Source of the DNA: Niveibacterium sp. SC-1
GTDB lineage: Bacteria; Pseudomonadota; Gammaproteobacteria; Burkholderiales; Rhodocyclaceae
NCBI RefSeq assembly: GCF_038235435.1
Contig: NZ_CP151275.1
Location: 310,001-374,000 of the forward strand
Direction: 5' to 3'
DNA: 64,000 bases
The position numbers and the translations under genes are program-made. The notes beneath the pieces are model-generated. The model saw only the letters and a list, made by a program, of their open reading frames with translations, ran no database searches and was not told the DNA's origin. Of the stretch, positions 36,612 to 44,954 are shown piece by piece. Position 1 is the first letter of the stretch, and every line of letters starts with the position of its first letter.

Positions 36612-38159
36612 ATGTGGGGACTTCCCTGCGGCGCGTCGCGCCGCTTCGCTGGCCTTTCCTTGAGCATGCGGCGATTTCTCCTGGGGGCCGCGCTCATGCT
36701 CCCTTGCCTCGGCGGCCCGCCCGTGCTGGCCGCTCCCGCCAAGCCAGCTGCGCAGAACCCGCCCGCCCGCGAGGAGCTGACCATCGTCGCGGGCGAGGCC
36801 ATGAAACCCTGGACGGGCGACCTCGACGGCATGATCCAGCGCCGGGCGATCCGCGTGCTCACCACCTATAGCAAGACCTTCTACTTCGTGAACAAGGGCG
36901 TGCAGCGCGGCCTGGTCTACGACGCCATGCGCGTGTTCGAGGACGACCTGAACAAGCGCCTGGCCAAGGAGGGCAAGCTCAAGAACAAGCATCTGAAGAT
37001 GCGGATCGTATTCATCCCGGTGGCGCGGGATGACCTGATTCCTGCGTTGCTGGCGGGCAAGGGCGACATCGCGGTGTCCAACCTGACGATCACGGAGGCC
37101 CGCGCGAAGCAGGTGGACTTCAGCGAGCCGGTGTATCGCGACGTCAGCGAGCTGGTGGTGTCCGGGCCAGGTGCGCCCGAGGTGTCCAGCGTGGACGACC
37201 TGTCGGGCAAGGAAGTCTTCGTCCGCAAGTCTTCCAGTTACTACGAAAGCCTGGTGGCGCTCAACGCGCAACTGGCCGTGAAGAACAAGCCCCCGGTGGT
37301 GATCAAGGAGGCGCCGGAGACGCTGGAAGACGAAGACCTGCTGGAAATGGTGAACGGGGGCCTCTTGCCGCTGGTCATCGTGGACAAGCACATCGTGGAG
37401 TTCTGGAAGCAGATCTTCCCGAAGATCAAGGTCAATGAGGCCGTTGCCGTGCGCACCGGCGCCAATATCGGCTGGGCGATGCGCAAGGGCAGCCCGCAGC
37501 TCAAGGCCGTGCTCGACGACTTTGCCAACCGCAACAAGGCGGGGACCAAGACGGGCAACACCTTGCTGACGCGCTATCTGAAGAACACCAAGTACGTGAA
37601 GGACGCGGCTTCCGAGACCGAGCGCAAGAAATTCCTCGCCCTGATTCAGTTCTTCAAGACCTACGGCGACAAGTACGACGTGGACTGGCTGCTGATGGCC
37701 GCCCAGGGCTACCAGGAATCGCAGCTCAACCAGGCCGCCCGCAGCCATGTGGGGGCCATCGGTGTCATGCAGGTCATGCCGGCGACCGGCAAGGACATGG
37801 CGGTGGGGGATATCACCCAGATCGAGGCCAACATCCATGCCGGCGTGAAGTACATGCGCTGGATGATCGACCAGTACTACGGCAAGGAACCGATGACCAA
37901 GCTGGACAAGGCGCTTTTCGCGTTCGCCTCGTACAACGCCGGCGCGGGACGGATCTCCCAGCTGCGCCGGGAGGCCGCCAAGCGCGGCCTGAATCCGAAC
38001 GTGTGGTTCCAGAACGTGGAGTACGTAGCCGCCGAGAAGATCGGCGCGGAGACGGTGACCTACGTCAGCAACATCTACAAGTACTACATCGCCTATCGCC
38101 TGATCATCGAAGCCCAGGCGGAGAAGCAGCAGGCGCTGGAGAAGGTGAAGGGTCAGTAG
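36612..38159 (+). CDS. MltF-like lytic transglycosylase with solute-binding domain
   Basis: A 515-residue periplasmic protein: signal peptide (about residues 17-41, MRRFLLGAALMLPCLGG), a solute-binding family 3 domain (about 75-330; LIPALLAGKGDIAVSNLTIT, ARAKQVDFSEPVYRDVSELV, DDLSGKEVFVRKSSSYYESL) and a C-terminal transglycosylase domain with catalytic E in AAQGYQESQLNQ, GAIGVMQVMPATGKDM and FAFASYNAGAGRI. This is the MltF architecture, where the binding domain regulates the lytic domain. A strong box, GGAGGGTGAATC, sits before the ATG at 36612. Followed by a 12-bp stem-loop. Confidence 0.9.
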   Translation: MWGLPCGASRRFAGLSLSMRRFLLGAALMLPCLGGPPVLAAPAKPAAQNPPAREELTIVAGEAMKPWTGDLDGMIQRRAIRVLTTYSKTFYFVNKGVQRGLVYDAMRVFEDDLNKRLAKEGKLKNKHLKMRIVFIPVARDDLIPALLAGKGDIAVSNLTITEARAKQVDFSEPVYRDVSELVVSGPGAPEVSSVDDLSGKEVFVRKSSSYYESLVALNAQLAVKNKPPVVIKEAPETLEDEDLLEMVNGGLLPLVIVDKHIVEFWKQIFPKIKVNEAVAVRTGANIGWAMRKGSPQLKAVLDDFANRNKAGTKTGNTLLTRYLKNTKYVKDAASETERKKFLALIQFFKTYGDKYDVDWLLMAAQGYQESQLNQAARSHVGAIGVMQVMPATGKDMAVGDITQIEANIHAGVKYMRWMIDQYYGKEPMTKLDKALFAFASYNAGAGRISQLRREAAKRGLNPNVWFQNVEYVAAEKIGAETVTYVSNIYKYYIAYRLIIEAQAEKQQALEKVKGQ

Positions 38160-38174
38160 GCGGGGCGAAGAACG

Positions 38175-38207
38175 CGGCGAGCAGGCTCGAAGCGGGCCTG
38201 CTCGCCG
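38175..38207. terminator. Stem-loop between convergent genes
   Basis: CGGCGAGCAGGC (38175-38186) and GCCTGCTCGCCG (38196-38207) form a 12-bp perfect stem with a 9-base loop. It lies 15 bases after the MltF-like stop and 36 bases from the stop of the convergent nitronate monooxygenase gene. No T-run, so function is inferred from position. Confidence 0.6.
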
Positions 38208-38242
38208 TGGGCCTGCGCATTGCGCGCGGGCCGGAGAGCCAA

Positions 38243-39406
38243 TCAGGCCGGTTGCGGCAGGCGGCTGTTGAGCAGGTAGTCGATGGTCTCGCGCACGCTG
38301 CGCGACTCGCCGCCGAAAGGCAGCTTGCCGCGGCCGCGGAAGAACAGCCCCTTGGCGACGTCACCCTTCAGGGCGTAGGCGAGCTGGTTGTCGATGCAGA
38401 ACTGGCCGAACTTGGAGAGCTTGTCGCGCAGGCCGCATTGCAGCAGGCAGTCCCAGTTGAGCGTGCAGCGGCGGTCGCTGCCTTCGCGTTCGGCGGCCTT
38501 CTGCAGCACGTCCTCGCGCTTGAGGTAGTTGGCGAGCCAGGGCGTACGCACGGCGCGCGCCGGAAGGCCGGCGACGCTGGTGAATTCGGCGATGTCTTCG
38601 TCCTCGGCCCTGCACAGCACCTGCTTGAACGTGTCGCTGGCGTCACCTTCCCGGGTGACGGCAAAGGCGGTGCCGATCTGCACGCCGGATGCGCCCAGGT
38701 CCATCACTTCGCGCACCTTCTCGGGCGAGGCGAGGCCACCGGCGGCGATCAGCGGCAGCTTCTCGCGCGAGATGCCCAGCTTCTGCAGGGCTTCCAGGCA
38801 TTCGGGAATGACCTTGCGGAAGTCGAAGCGGTCGTCGCGGGTGTCCTCGACATTGGCCGCGCCCAGGTGGCCGCCGGCCCAGCCCGGATGCTCGAGCACG
38901 ATGGCGTCGGGCAGACGGTTCTTCTTCATCCAGCGCTTGATCACGACCGACACGCCGCGCGCGTCGGAGAGGATGGGAATCAGCGCCACGTCGGGGTGTT
39001 CGCTGGTGAGGTCGGGCAGGTCCAGCGGCAGGCCGGCGCCCATCACGATGGCGTCGGCACCGCTGCGGCAGGCCTGGCGCACGTAGTCGGCGTACTGGGT
39101 GACGGCGCGCATCACGTTGACCGCCACCATGCCCATGCCGCGCGACATTTCCTTGGCGGCGCGCACTTCACGGTCGAGCGCGATGAGGTTGTTCTGTTCG
39201 ATCTCGGCGCGATCACGGCAACGCGCGATCTCCAGATCCGGATGCAGGCGGCGCAGGTCCACGCTGGCGATTGTGCCCACGCCATTGCAGGCGGCGACGG
39301 TTCCGGCCAGGCGATGGGCAGACACGCCCACGCCCATACCACCCTGCACGATGGGCAGCAGCTCCTTGCCACGCACGACGAGCGGCGCAAACGGGTTCGA
39401 GATCAT
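38243..39406 (-). CDS. Nitronate monooxygenase family flavoprotein
   Basis: A 387-residue TIM-barrel FMN enzyme of the 2-nitropropane dioxygenase family. It starts PIVQGGMGVGVSAHRLAG, has GMGMVAVNVM, DAIVMGAGLPLDLPDL, DAIVLEHPGWAGGHLGA (the AGGH flavin/catalytic segment), LPLIAAGGLASPEKV and DLGASGVQIGTAFAVTREGD. Family members oxidise nitronates or reduce quinones; the C-terminal Cys-containing extension (RRCTLNWDCLLQCGLRDKL) is longer than in the class I enzymes and typical of the larger subgroup. It lies 153 bases downstream of the LysR gene on the same strand. Confidence 0.9.
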   Translation of the reverse strand: MISNPFAPLVVRGKELLPIVQGGMGVGVSAHRLAGTVAACNGVGTIASVDLRRLHPDLEIARCRDRAEIEQNNLIALDREVRAAKEMSRGMGMVAVNVMRAVTQYADYVRQACRSGADAIVMGAGLPLDLPDLTSEHPDVALIPILSDARGVSVVIKRWMKKNRLPDAIVLEHPGWAGGHLGAANVEDTRDDRFDFRKVIPECLEALQKLGISREKLPLIAAGGLASPEKVREVMDLGASGVQIGTAFAVTREGDASDTFKQVLCRAEDEDIAEFTSVAGLPARAVRTPWLANYLKREDVLQKAAEREGSDRRCTLNWDCLLQCGLRDKLSKFGQFCIDNQLAYALKGDVAKGLFFRGRGKLPFGGESRSVRETIDYLLNSRLPQPA

Positions 39407-39559
39407 TTTGTGTGTCTACTCTGTCAAGGGGATCGCGAATGGTCTCAGCCCGCGGCCGCTGCCGCATTGATCCGTCGCAAATGCTGCCCAAGACGCTTGT
39501 GCTCTCCTTTCTCGTGCGCGCGCGCGAAGAGACGAGAGAACGCGGCGACCCGGCGCCGT

Positions 39560-40471
39560 TCAGCGGACGTCGGCCTGCCGCGCCCGCGCGGCGAAGCGCG
39601 TTTCGAGAAAGCCGATCAACGCCCGCAGGCGCGGCAGCGCGAGCTTGCGGTGCGGATACACCAGCTGCAGCGGCGAGGCCTCGCTCTTCCAACGGGGCAG
39701 CACGCGCACCAGCTGGCCGTTGGCGAGTTCCTCCACTACGTCGAGCACCGGCTTGAGCGCGATGCCGTGGCCGGCCATCGCCCAGTCGGCGAGCACGCTG
39801 CCATCGTCGGAGGCTCGGCTCGCGCGGAATTCCGCCTCCACGCTCTGCTTGCCCTGCACCAGGCGCCAGCGCGGCGCACTGCGCGAGTAGATGAGGTGCT
39901 GCAGGCACAGGTGCTGGGCCAGGTCGGCCGGGCTGCGCGGCACGCCGTGGCGCGCAAGGTAGTCGGGCGAGGCGACCAGGACGCGCCAGCTCTGGGCGAG
40001 CCGGCGCGCCACCATTTCCGTGTCTTCCAGGCTGCCGTAGCGCAGGGCCGCGTCCACCGGCTCGCGGGTGAGGTCGGAAAGGCGGTCGGAGAGCAGCAGG
40101 CTGATCTCCACGGCCGGATGTGTCGCCATGAAGTCGTCCAGCCAGGGGCGCAGGACGCGGCGGCCGATGTGGGCCGGCGCACTGATGCGCAGCGGCCCGG
40201 TGATTTCCTCGCGCGCCCCTGAGAGCTGGTTGCCGGCCTGCTCCAGCAGGGCGAGCGCCTGGCCGGCCGGTTCGAGGAAGAGCCGCCCCTCGTTGGTGAG
40301 CTGCATCGCGCGGGTGGAACGCACGAAGAGCTGCACCCCCAGGGTGGCTTCCAGGCGCTTGAGCGTGGCGCTGGCCAGCGCCGCGGAGAGGCCCAATTCG
40401 CGGCCGGCGGCCGAGAGGTTCAGGGTTTCTGCAGTGCGGACGAAGAGGCGCAACTCGTCGAGGTGGTACAT
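39560..40471 (-). CDS. LysR-family regulator
   Basis: A 303-residue LTTR. The N-terminal winged helix-turn-helix reads LRLFVRTAETLNLSAAGREL and LSAALASATLKRLEATLGVQ, followed by LFVRSTRAMQLTNEG, and the effector domain begins ITGPLRISAPAHIGRRVL. Divergent from the SDR-MFS operon across 232 bases that contain a perfect palindrome (40571-40585), so that operon is its likely target. It is most similar by eye to the DsdC/AaeR-like regulators of small efflux and reductase operons; the inducer is unknown. Confidence 0.9.
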   Translation of the reverse strand: MYHLDELRLFVRTAETLNLSAAGRELGLSAALASATLKRLEATLGVQLFVRSTRAMQLTNEGRLFLEPAGQALALLEQAGNQLSGAREEITGPLRISAPAHIGRRVLRPWLDDFMATHPAVEISLLLSDRLSDLTREPVDAALRYGSLEDTEMVARRLAQSWRVLVASPDYLARHGVPRSPADLAQHLCLQHLIYSRSAPRWRLVQGKQSVEAEFRASRASDDGSVLADWAMAGHGIALKPVLDVVEELANGQLVRVLPRWKSEASPLQLVYPHRKLALPRLRALIGFLETRFAARARQADVR

Positions 40472-40570
40472 GGCCGCGGTGGCGTCAGGTGAGGCGCGAA
40501 GATGGACGTGGCGGATGGACGAGGAGATGGACTAATTCTCGCCCGGGCAGGGATGGCGTGGCTGTGATTA

Positions 40571-40585
40571 TCAAACTGTGTTTGA
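40571..40585. promoter_or_regulatory. Candidate LysR operator
   Basis: TCAAACTGTGTTTGA is an inverted repeat with perfect 6-bp arms (TCAAAC/GTTTGA) around TGT, in locally AT-rich DNA (GATTATCAAACTGTGTTTG) 100 bases from the LysR start and 118 from the SDR start. Position between a LysR gene and its divergent neighbours is the main argument. Confidence 0.55.
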
Positions 40586-40703
40586 AGATCCATCAAGTCC
40601 GTGGCGGCTTATCGGGGCAGACCGGACTGAGGACAATGCATCCCATCGGTTCCCGCAGGCCTCCCTGCGGTTTTCTCCTCCATCCCCCTACGGAGCAGAC
40701 CAG

Positions 40704-41435
40704 ATGAGCAATCCAGACAAACACGCCCTCGCCGGGCAGAAACTCGTGGTGATCGGCGGGAGTTCGGGCATCGGCTTCGCCGTCGCCCAGGGCGCCACCG
40801 CCCGCGGCGCTGAACTGGTGATCGCCAGTTCGCAACTCGCGCGCGCCGAGGCAGCTGCCACCAGGCTCGCCGGCGCCAAGTCCTTTGCTGTCGATGTGCA
40901 GGACGAAGCCTCGCTGCATCGCCTCTTCGACATCATTGGCCCCTTCGACCACCTCGTGATCACCGCCGGACCCAGCGTGCCTTCGGCGCGCCTGGCCGAC
41001 ACTGAGGTGAGCGCCGTGGCGGCGGCCTTCGACAACAAGGTCTTCGGTGCGCTGCGCGCGATCAAGGCGGCGCTGCCGCACCTGCGCCGCGACGGCAGTA
41101 TCACCCTCACCTCGGGCCTGCTTTCGCGCCGCGCCGGCGCGGGCAGCCTGATCAAGACCGCGATGAACGCCGCGATCGAGGCGAGCGCCAAGCAGCTCGC
41201 CAAGGAACTCGCGCCGGTGCGGGTGAACGTGGTGAGTCCCGGACTCACCGACACCGAGGCCTATGCGGGTATGGACGAGTCCGCGCGCCGCGCGATGTTC
41301 GACAAGGTCGGCGCCGGCCTCCCGGTGGGCCGCGTCGGCAAGCCGGAAGACGTGGCGGCGGGCTACCTGCTGGCGATCTCCAATGGCTTCGTCACCGGCT
41401 CGGTGATCGACATCGAAGGCGGAGGTCTGCTGTGA
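40704..41435 (+). CDS. SDR-family protein lacking the catalytic tyrosine
   Basis: A 243-residue classical-fold short-chain dehydrogenase. The cofactor motif is VVIGGSSGIGFAVAQGA, then DVQDEASLHRLFDIIG, LVITAGPS in place of NAG, and RVNVVSPGLTDTEAYAG. The serine is present (ITLTSGLLSRR), but the YxxxK tyrosine is replaced: the segment reads GSLIKTAMNAA, with G four residues before the lysine. Such SDRs form a known divergent group and may use another mechanism or act without redox chemistry. ATG 40704 has GGAGCAG upstream. The stop overlaps the MFS GTG (GTGA), so the two are coupled. Confidence 0.85.
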   Translation: MSNPDKHALAGQKLVVIGGSSGIGFAVAQGATARGAELVIASSQLARAEAAATRLAGAKSFAVDVQDEASLHRLFDIIGPFDHLVITAGPSVPSARLADTEVSAVAAAFDNKVFGALRAIKAALPHLRRDGSITLTSGLLSRRAGAGSLIKTAMNAAIEASAKQLAKELAPVRVNVVSPGLTDTEAYAGMDESARRAMFDKVGAGLPVGRVGKPEDVAAGYLLAISNGFVTGSVIDIEGGGLL

Positions 41436-42643
41436 GCAGCGTGACCCCCACCCATATCTCCCCCGCCCGTTCCGGCGCGACGCCCTTCGCGCTCTACGCC
41501 CTCGCCGCCGCGGCCTTCGTCATCGGCACCAGCGAGTTCGTGATCATGGGCCTCTTGCTGGATGTGGCGCGCGACCTGTCGGTCAGCGTGCCCAGCGCTG
41601 GCCTGCTGGTCACCGGCTACGCCCTGGGCGTGGTCGTCGGCGCGCCCTTCCTCACCGCCGCGGGCGGCTACCTGCCGCGCAAGGTGCTGCTGCTGGTGCT
41701 GGCCGCGATGTTCGTGATCGGCAACCTGCTCTGCGCCAACGCGCCCAATTACGGCCTGCTGATGGCCGCACGGGTGATCACGGCGCTCGCGCACGGCACC
41801 TTCTTCGGCGTCGGCGCGGTCGTCGCGGCGCGTCTGGTCGGGCCCGAGCGGCAGGCGAGTGCGGTGGCCCTGATGTTCTCCGGGCTCACGCTCGCCAATG
41901 TGCTGGGCGTGCCCTTCGGCACCTGGCTGGGCCAGCATCACGGCTGGCGCTCCACCTTCTGGGTGGTGGCAGCGATCGGCGTCTTTGCCTGGTTGATGCT
42001 GGCGATCTTCCTGCCGCGCGGCCTGGACGAAGGGCGCCATTCTCTCGGCGCCGAGGTGCGCGCCCTGCGCAGCCCGCAGGTGTGGCTGGCGCTGGGTTCC
42101 ACCGCCCTGGGTTCGGCCGGGCTTTTCGGCTGGCTCACCTACATCGCGCCCTTGCTCACCGAGCGAGCCGGCCTGCCGATGCAGTACCTCTCGCCCGCGC
42201 TGGTGCTCTTCGGCGTGGCGCTGGTGATCGGCAACATCTGGGGCGGCCGGCTCGCCGATCGCGGCCTGCGGCGCGCGCTGTACGTCTCGCTGGGTCTCCT
42301 GGCGGCGAGCCTCTTCGCCTTCCAGCCCCTGGGCGTGCAACCGGTGCTGGCGGTGATCGCGACCTTCGCGATCGGCGTTGCCGGCTTCGTGATCGTGGCG
42401 CCCTTGCAGACCCGCGCGATGGAAGTCGCCCGCGAAGCGCCCACGCTTGCCTCGGCGCTGAACATCGCGGCCTTCAATCTGGGCAATGCGACGGGTGCGG
42501 CGGTAGGCGGCTGGGTCGTGGCGCAGGCGGGCGGGTTGGCGTGGGTGCCGGTGGCGGCCGGCCTGATGGCGAGCTGCGGCCTGCTCACCGTGTGGCTGGG
42601 CTATCGCAGTGCCCGCGCGCGGCTGGCGGCCTGCGCGGGCTAG
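41432..42643 (+). CDS. MFS transporter, DHA1/AraJ type
   Basis: A 403-residue 12-helix transporter. After a short tail it reads FVIGTSEFVIMGLLLDVARD, the TEFxxMGxLP-type first helix of the AraJ/YdhP sugar-efflux-like group, then GYALGVVVGAPFLTAAGGYL with loop PRKVLL, and RVITALAHGTFFGVG. Members export drugs, sugars or amino-acid derivatives; the substrate here is unknown. GTG start overlaps the SDR stop, so the transporter and the SDR likely serve one process under the divergent LysR regulator. Confidence 0.9.
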   Translation: MSSVTPTHISPARSGATPFALYALAAAAFVIGTSEFVIMGLLLDVARDLSVSVPSAGLLVTGYALGVVVGAPFLTAAGGYLPRKVLLLVLAAMFVIGNLLCANAPNYGLLMAARVITALAHGTFFGVGAVVAARLVGPERQASAVALMFSGLTLANVLGVPFGTWLGQHHGWRSTFWVVAAIGVFAWLMLAIFLPRGLDEGRHSLGAEVRALRSPQVWLALGSTALGSAGLFGWLTYIAPLLTERAGLPMQYLSPALVLFGVALVIGNIWGGRLADRGLRRALYVSLGLLAASLFAFQPLGVQPVLAVIATFAIGVAGFVIVAPLQTRAMEVAREAPTLASALNIAAFNLGNATGAAVGGWVVAQAGGLAWVPVAAGLMASCGLLTVWLGYRSARARLAACAG

Positions 42644-42685
42644 GTACTCGCCGCCCGGCCCTTTTGCCTGAGCGGGCGTGGGCGG

Positions 42686-43084
42686 CTAGTGCTTCATGCC
42701 CTGGTGGTCCACGGGGGTCTCGCTGTGCATCACGCAGAGCCAGTGCCCGTCCTTGCGGGTCCACACCGAAGCATCGGTCATCTCCTGCTCGATCAGCTCG
42801 CTCTCGCCGCGCGGAGAAAGCGTCTGTCTGGCCCTGTAGGTCAGTACGGCCGTGTCCTCGGTGGGAAAGACGACCTGCATTTCGCTCAGCTCGAAGGACT
42901 TGATCACCATGCTGTCGTGCTCGGCCATCTCGCGGAACTGGGCATGGTCGAACTGCATCGCGCCGTGGGCGCTGACCATCATGGACGGCTCGTTCAGCAT
43001 GGAGAGCGCGGTCTCCGTGTCTGCATCGACCATGGACTGCCAGAAGCGGTTTTCCAGATCGATGAGCGTATTCGCGGTTTGCAT
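42686..43084 (-). CDS. NTF2-like (SnoaL/DUF4440-type) protein
   Basis: A 132-residue cone-fold protein. It shows LIDLENRFWQSMVDADTETA, MLNEPSMMVSAHGAMQFDHA, VVFPTEDTAVLTYRAR and SVWTRKDGHWLCVMHSETP, the run of helix and strands of DUF4440/SnoaL-like proteins. ATG 43084 has GGAG ten bases upstream (CAGGAGACTGAA). No signal peptide. Many such proteins have no known reaction. Convergent with the MFS gene. Confidence 0.82.
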   Translation of the reverse strand: MQTANTLIDLENRFWQSMVDADTETALSMLNEPSMMVSAHGAMQFDHAQFREMAEHDSMVIKSFELSEMQVVFPTEDTAVLTYRARQTLSPRGESELIEQEMTDASVWTRKDGHWLCVMHSETPVDHQGMKH

Positions 43085-43224
43085 TTCAGTCTCCTGAAGC
43101 AGTCGGGGTGTGCGACTTTGCGCGCTCGGCCCGCGGCTGTGCATCGGACAATCCGGCAAGCTCCGGCCAGCGCACTCCTACATCGCGCCGGTCGGCCTTC
43201 CGATCCGAATCCGGGTGAGTATCG

Positions 43225-43557
43225 ATGTCCGTCCAGTGCCATCCCACGCACGCAAGCACGACACGCAGACTTGCGCTCCTGCTCCTCGCGGCGACGCTGC
43301 TCGCCTTCGTCTGCGCCTTCTTCCTGAGCGAGGGCGAGGGCGATTCGATGCGCGACCTTCTGCTGGTGTCGGCGACCATCCTGCTAGGGACGCTGGCGCT
43401 GGCGACCTTCATCCTGCGGGCCTATGTCTGCCGCTGCGCGAACTGCGGGCGCTGGCTGGTGGAGCAGGAAAAGGTCGACACGGATGAGATGTCGCGACGT
43501 TTCGTCTGCAGACGGTGCGGCATCGTGTGGGATTCGCAGGTCCGGCTGAGCAGCTGA
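43225..43557 (+). CDS. Small membrane protein with C-terminal zinc ribbon
   Basis: A 110-residue unknown protein. Two membrane segments (LALLLLAATLLAFVCAFFL and LLVSATILLGTLALATFIL) are followed by a cytoplasmic tail with two CxxC knuckles, RCANCGRWLVEQEKV and FVCRRCGIVWDS, spaced like a zinc ribbon. The C-terminal knuckle ends GIVWDS. It may be a membrane-tethered metal- or nucleic-acid-binding protein. No recognised family. The ATG at 43225 is the first in the frame. Confidence 0.55.
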   Translation: MSVQCHPTHASTTRRLALLLLAATLLAFVCAFFLSEGEGDSMRDLLLVSATILLGTLALATFILRAYVCRCANCGRWLVEQEKVDTDEMSRRFVCRRCGIVWDSQVRLSS

Positions 43558-43647
43558 TCGGGCGACGGCGCTTGCTTTCCGCCGCCCGCGGCGGGGCAGA
43601 ATCGGCACTTCCCGTTCTTCTTCCTATTCCTCCCCCTGGAACCCACC

Positions 43648-44328
43648 GTGCTCAGCGACGCCATCGACGCCTATTGCGAACGCACTGACGCCTCGTTCTG
43701 GTCCGAGCCGCTCAATGCCCTGACCAATCTCGCCTTCTTCCTCGCCGCCTGGTTCGTCCGGCGGCAACTGATGCGCCAACGGGCCGGCGACGGCCCGCAC
43801 CGCGACGGCGATCTCGTGGCGCTCACCGTGCTGATCGCCCTGGTGGGCGCGGGCAGCCTCGCCTTCCATACCTTCGGCACCCGCTGGGGCATGCTGCTCG
43901 ACACCGGCTTCATCACGCTCTTCCTGCTCACCTACGTGCAGCGCTTCGCGGCGCGGCGCCTAGGCTGGCAGCGGCTGGCCTCGTGGGCCGCAGTGATCGG
44001 CTTCGTGGCGCTGGATCTCCTGCTCAAGCGCCTGCTGGCGGACGCACCACTCAACGGCTCGCAGTTCTACGCGGCCGCCTTCGTGGTGTTGCTGGGCATG
44101 GCGGCGTGGGCCCGCTGGCGTCGCCAGCCGGGCGAGGGCTTCTGGCTGATCGCCGCCCTGGTCTTCCTGCTCTCGGTGACGCTGCGCAGCCTCGACGAAC
44201 GCCTGTGCTCCGTCTGGCCCCTGGGCACCCACTTCTGCTGGCATCTGCTCAATGCAGTGGTGCTCTGGGCGAGCATGCGGGCGCTCATGGCCACGCCCGC
44301 CAGCCGGACGTCACCCGGCGCGCGCTGA
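43648..44328 (+). CDS. Ceramidase-like membrane protein (CREST superfamily)
   Basis: A 226-residue protein with seven hydrophobic segments. The N-terminus reads YCERTDASFWSEPLNALTN, as in alkaline ceramidase-like bacterial proteins, and the putative metal site residues are H in GAGSLAFHTFGTRW, D in MLLDTGFITLF and two histidines in GTHFCWHLLNAVVLW. CREST hydrolases act on amide bonds of ceramides and similar lipids. The bacterial substrate is unknown. It starts at GTG 43648. Confidence 0.82.
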   Translation: MLSDAIDAYCERTDASFWSEPLNALTNLAFFLAAWFVRRQLMRQRAGDGPHRDGDLVALTVLIALVGAGSLAFHTFGTRWGMLLDTGFITLFLLTYVQRFAARRLGWQRLASWAAVIGFVALDLLLKRLLADAPLNGSQFYAAAFVVLLGMAAWARWRRQPGEGFWLIAALVFLLSVTLRSLDERLCSVWPLGTHFCWHLLNAVVLWASMRALMATPASRTSPGAR

Positions 44329-44419
44329 GAAAGACAGCTGACGCGGGCTCAAGCTTGGTGTAGCGTCGTCCGATATCCGCTGATCGGCAGCTGCCCCGGC
44401 CCAACAAAAGAACATCGTG

Positions 44420-44824
44420 ATGGATACCGAATACTCCGAACGCCGCCAACGCCAGCGCTTCCTCGCCCAGCGCGACGGCAAGCCCTGTTTCTTCGTCCTC
44501 GTCGGCGAGGTGCGCATCCCGCTGATCGACCTTTCGCTGGAAGGCTTCGCCATCCCCGCGGACGCGGGCGTGGTGCCGCAGCAGGAGTTCGACTTCGTGC
44601 TGCGCCTCTCGGACATCCCCGACAAGATCCGCGGTCGCGCCCGCGCCATGAACAAGGTGCCGGGCGAGGGTGAAGGCCAGATCGGCTGCCGCTTCGAGAG
44701 CTTCGAGCGCGAAGGCGCGGCAGACCTCAAGGAATGGCTCACCGCCCATGTGATGACCATGGCTTCCGTGCGCATCTCCGAGAAGGAAGCCGCGGCGATC
44801 GTCACGGGACGTTCGCTGATCTGA
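44420..44824 (+). CDS. PilZ-domain protein
   Basis: A 134-residue protein with the cyclic-di-GMP motifs of PilZ domains: ERRQRQRF (RxxxR) near the N-terminus and DLSLEGFAI (D/NxSxxG) at about residue 36. The remainder, FDFVLRLSDIPDKIRGRAR and IGCRFESFEREGAADLKEW, completes the beta-barrel. It is a single-domain c-di-GMP receptor whose partner is unknown; no cyclase or phosphodiesterase gene is in the window. GTG 44417 precedes the ATG directly, so either may be used. Confidence 0.87.
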   Translation: MDTEYSERRQRQRFLAQRDGKPCFFVLVGEVRIPLIDLSLEGFAIPADAGVVPQQEFDFVLRLSDIPDKIRGRARAMNKVPGEGEGQIGCRFESFEREGAADLKEWLTAHVMTMASVRISEKEAAAIVTGRSLI

Positions 44825-44831
44825 GCGGGGC

Positions 44832-44849
44832 GCCGGGGCGTGCCCCGGC
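44832..44849. terminator. Stem-loop between PilZ and LysR genes
   Basis: GCCGGGGC (44832-44839) pairs with GCCCCGGC (44842-44849). A second, longer-looped repeat (CCGGCGCGCACAA and TTGTGCGCCGG) lies at about 44898-44934. Both sit between convergent genes; no T-run, so the role is inferred. Confidence 0.45.
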
Positions 44850-44954
44850 TCCTCCAGCAAACCGCTTTCAGGCGATTCGCGCCCGTTTCCCCCGGCGCGC
44901 ACAAGTTCGCCGATGCCCCGTTGTGCGCCGGTCCGGCCAGGGCCAAGCCTCTCG

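Noticed and set aside
38003..40222. A 739-codon plus-strand frame across the nitronate monooxygenase and LysR genes
   Set aside because: It covers two well-recognised minus-strand genes and begins inside the MltF-like gene; shadow only.
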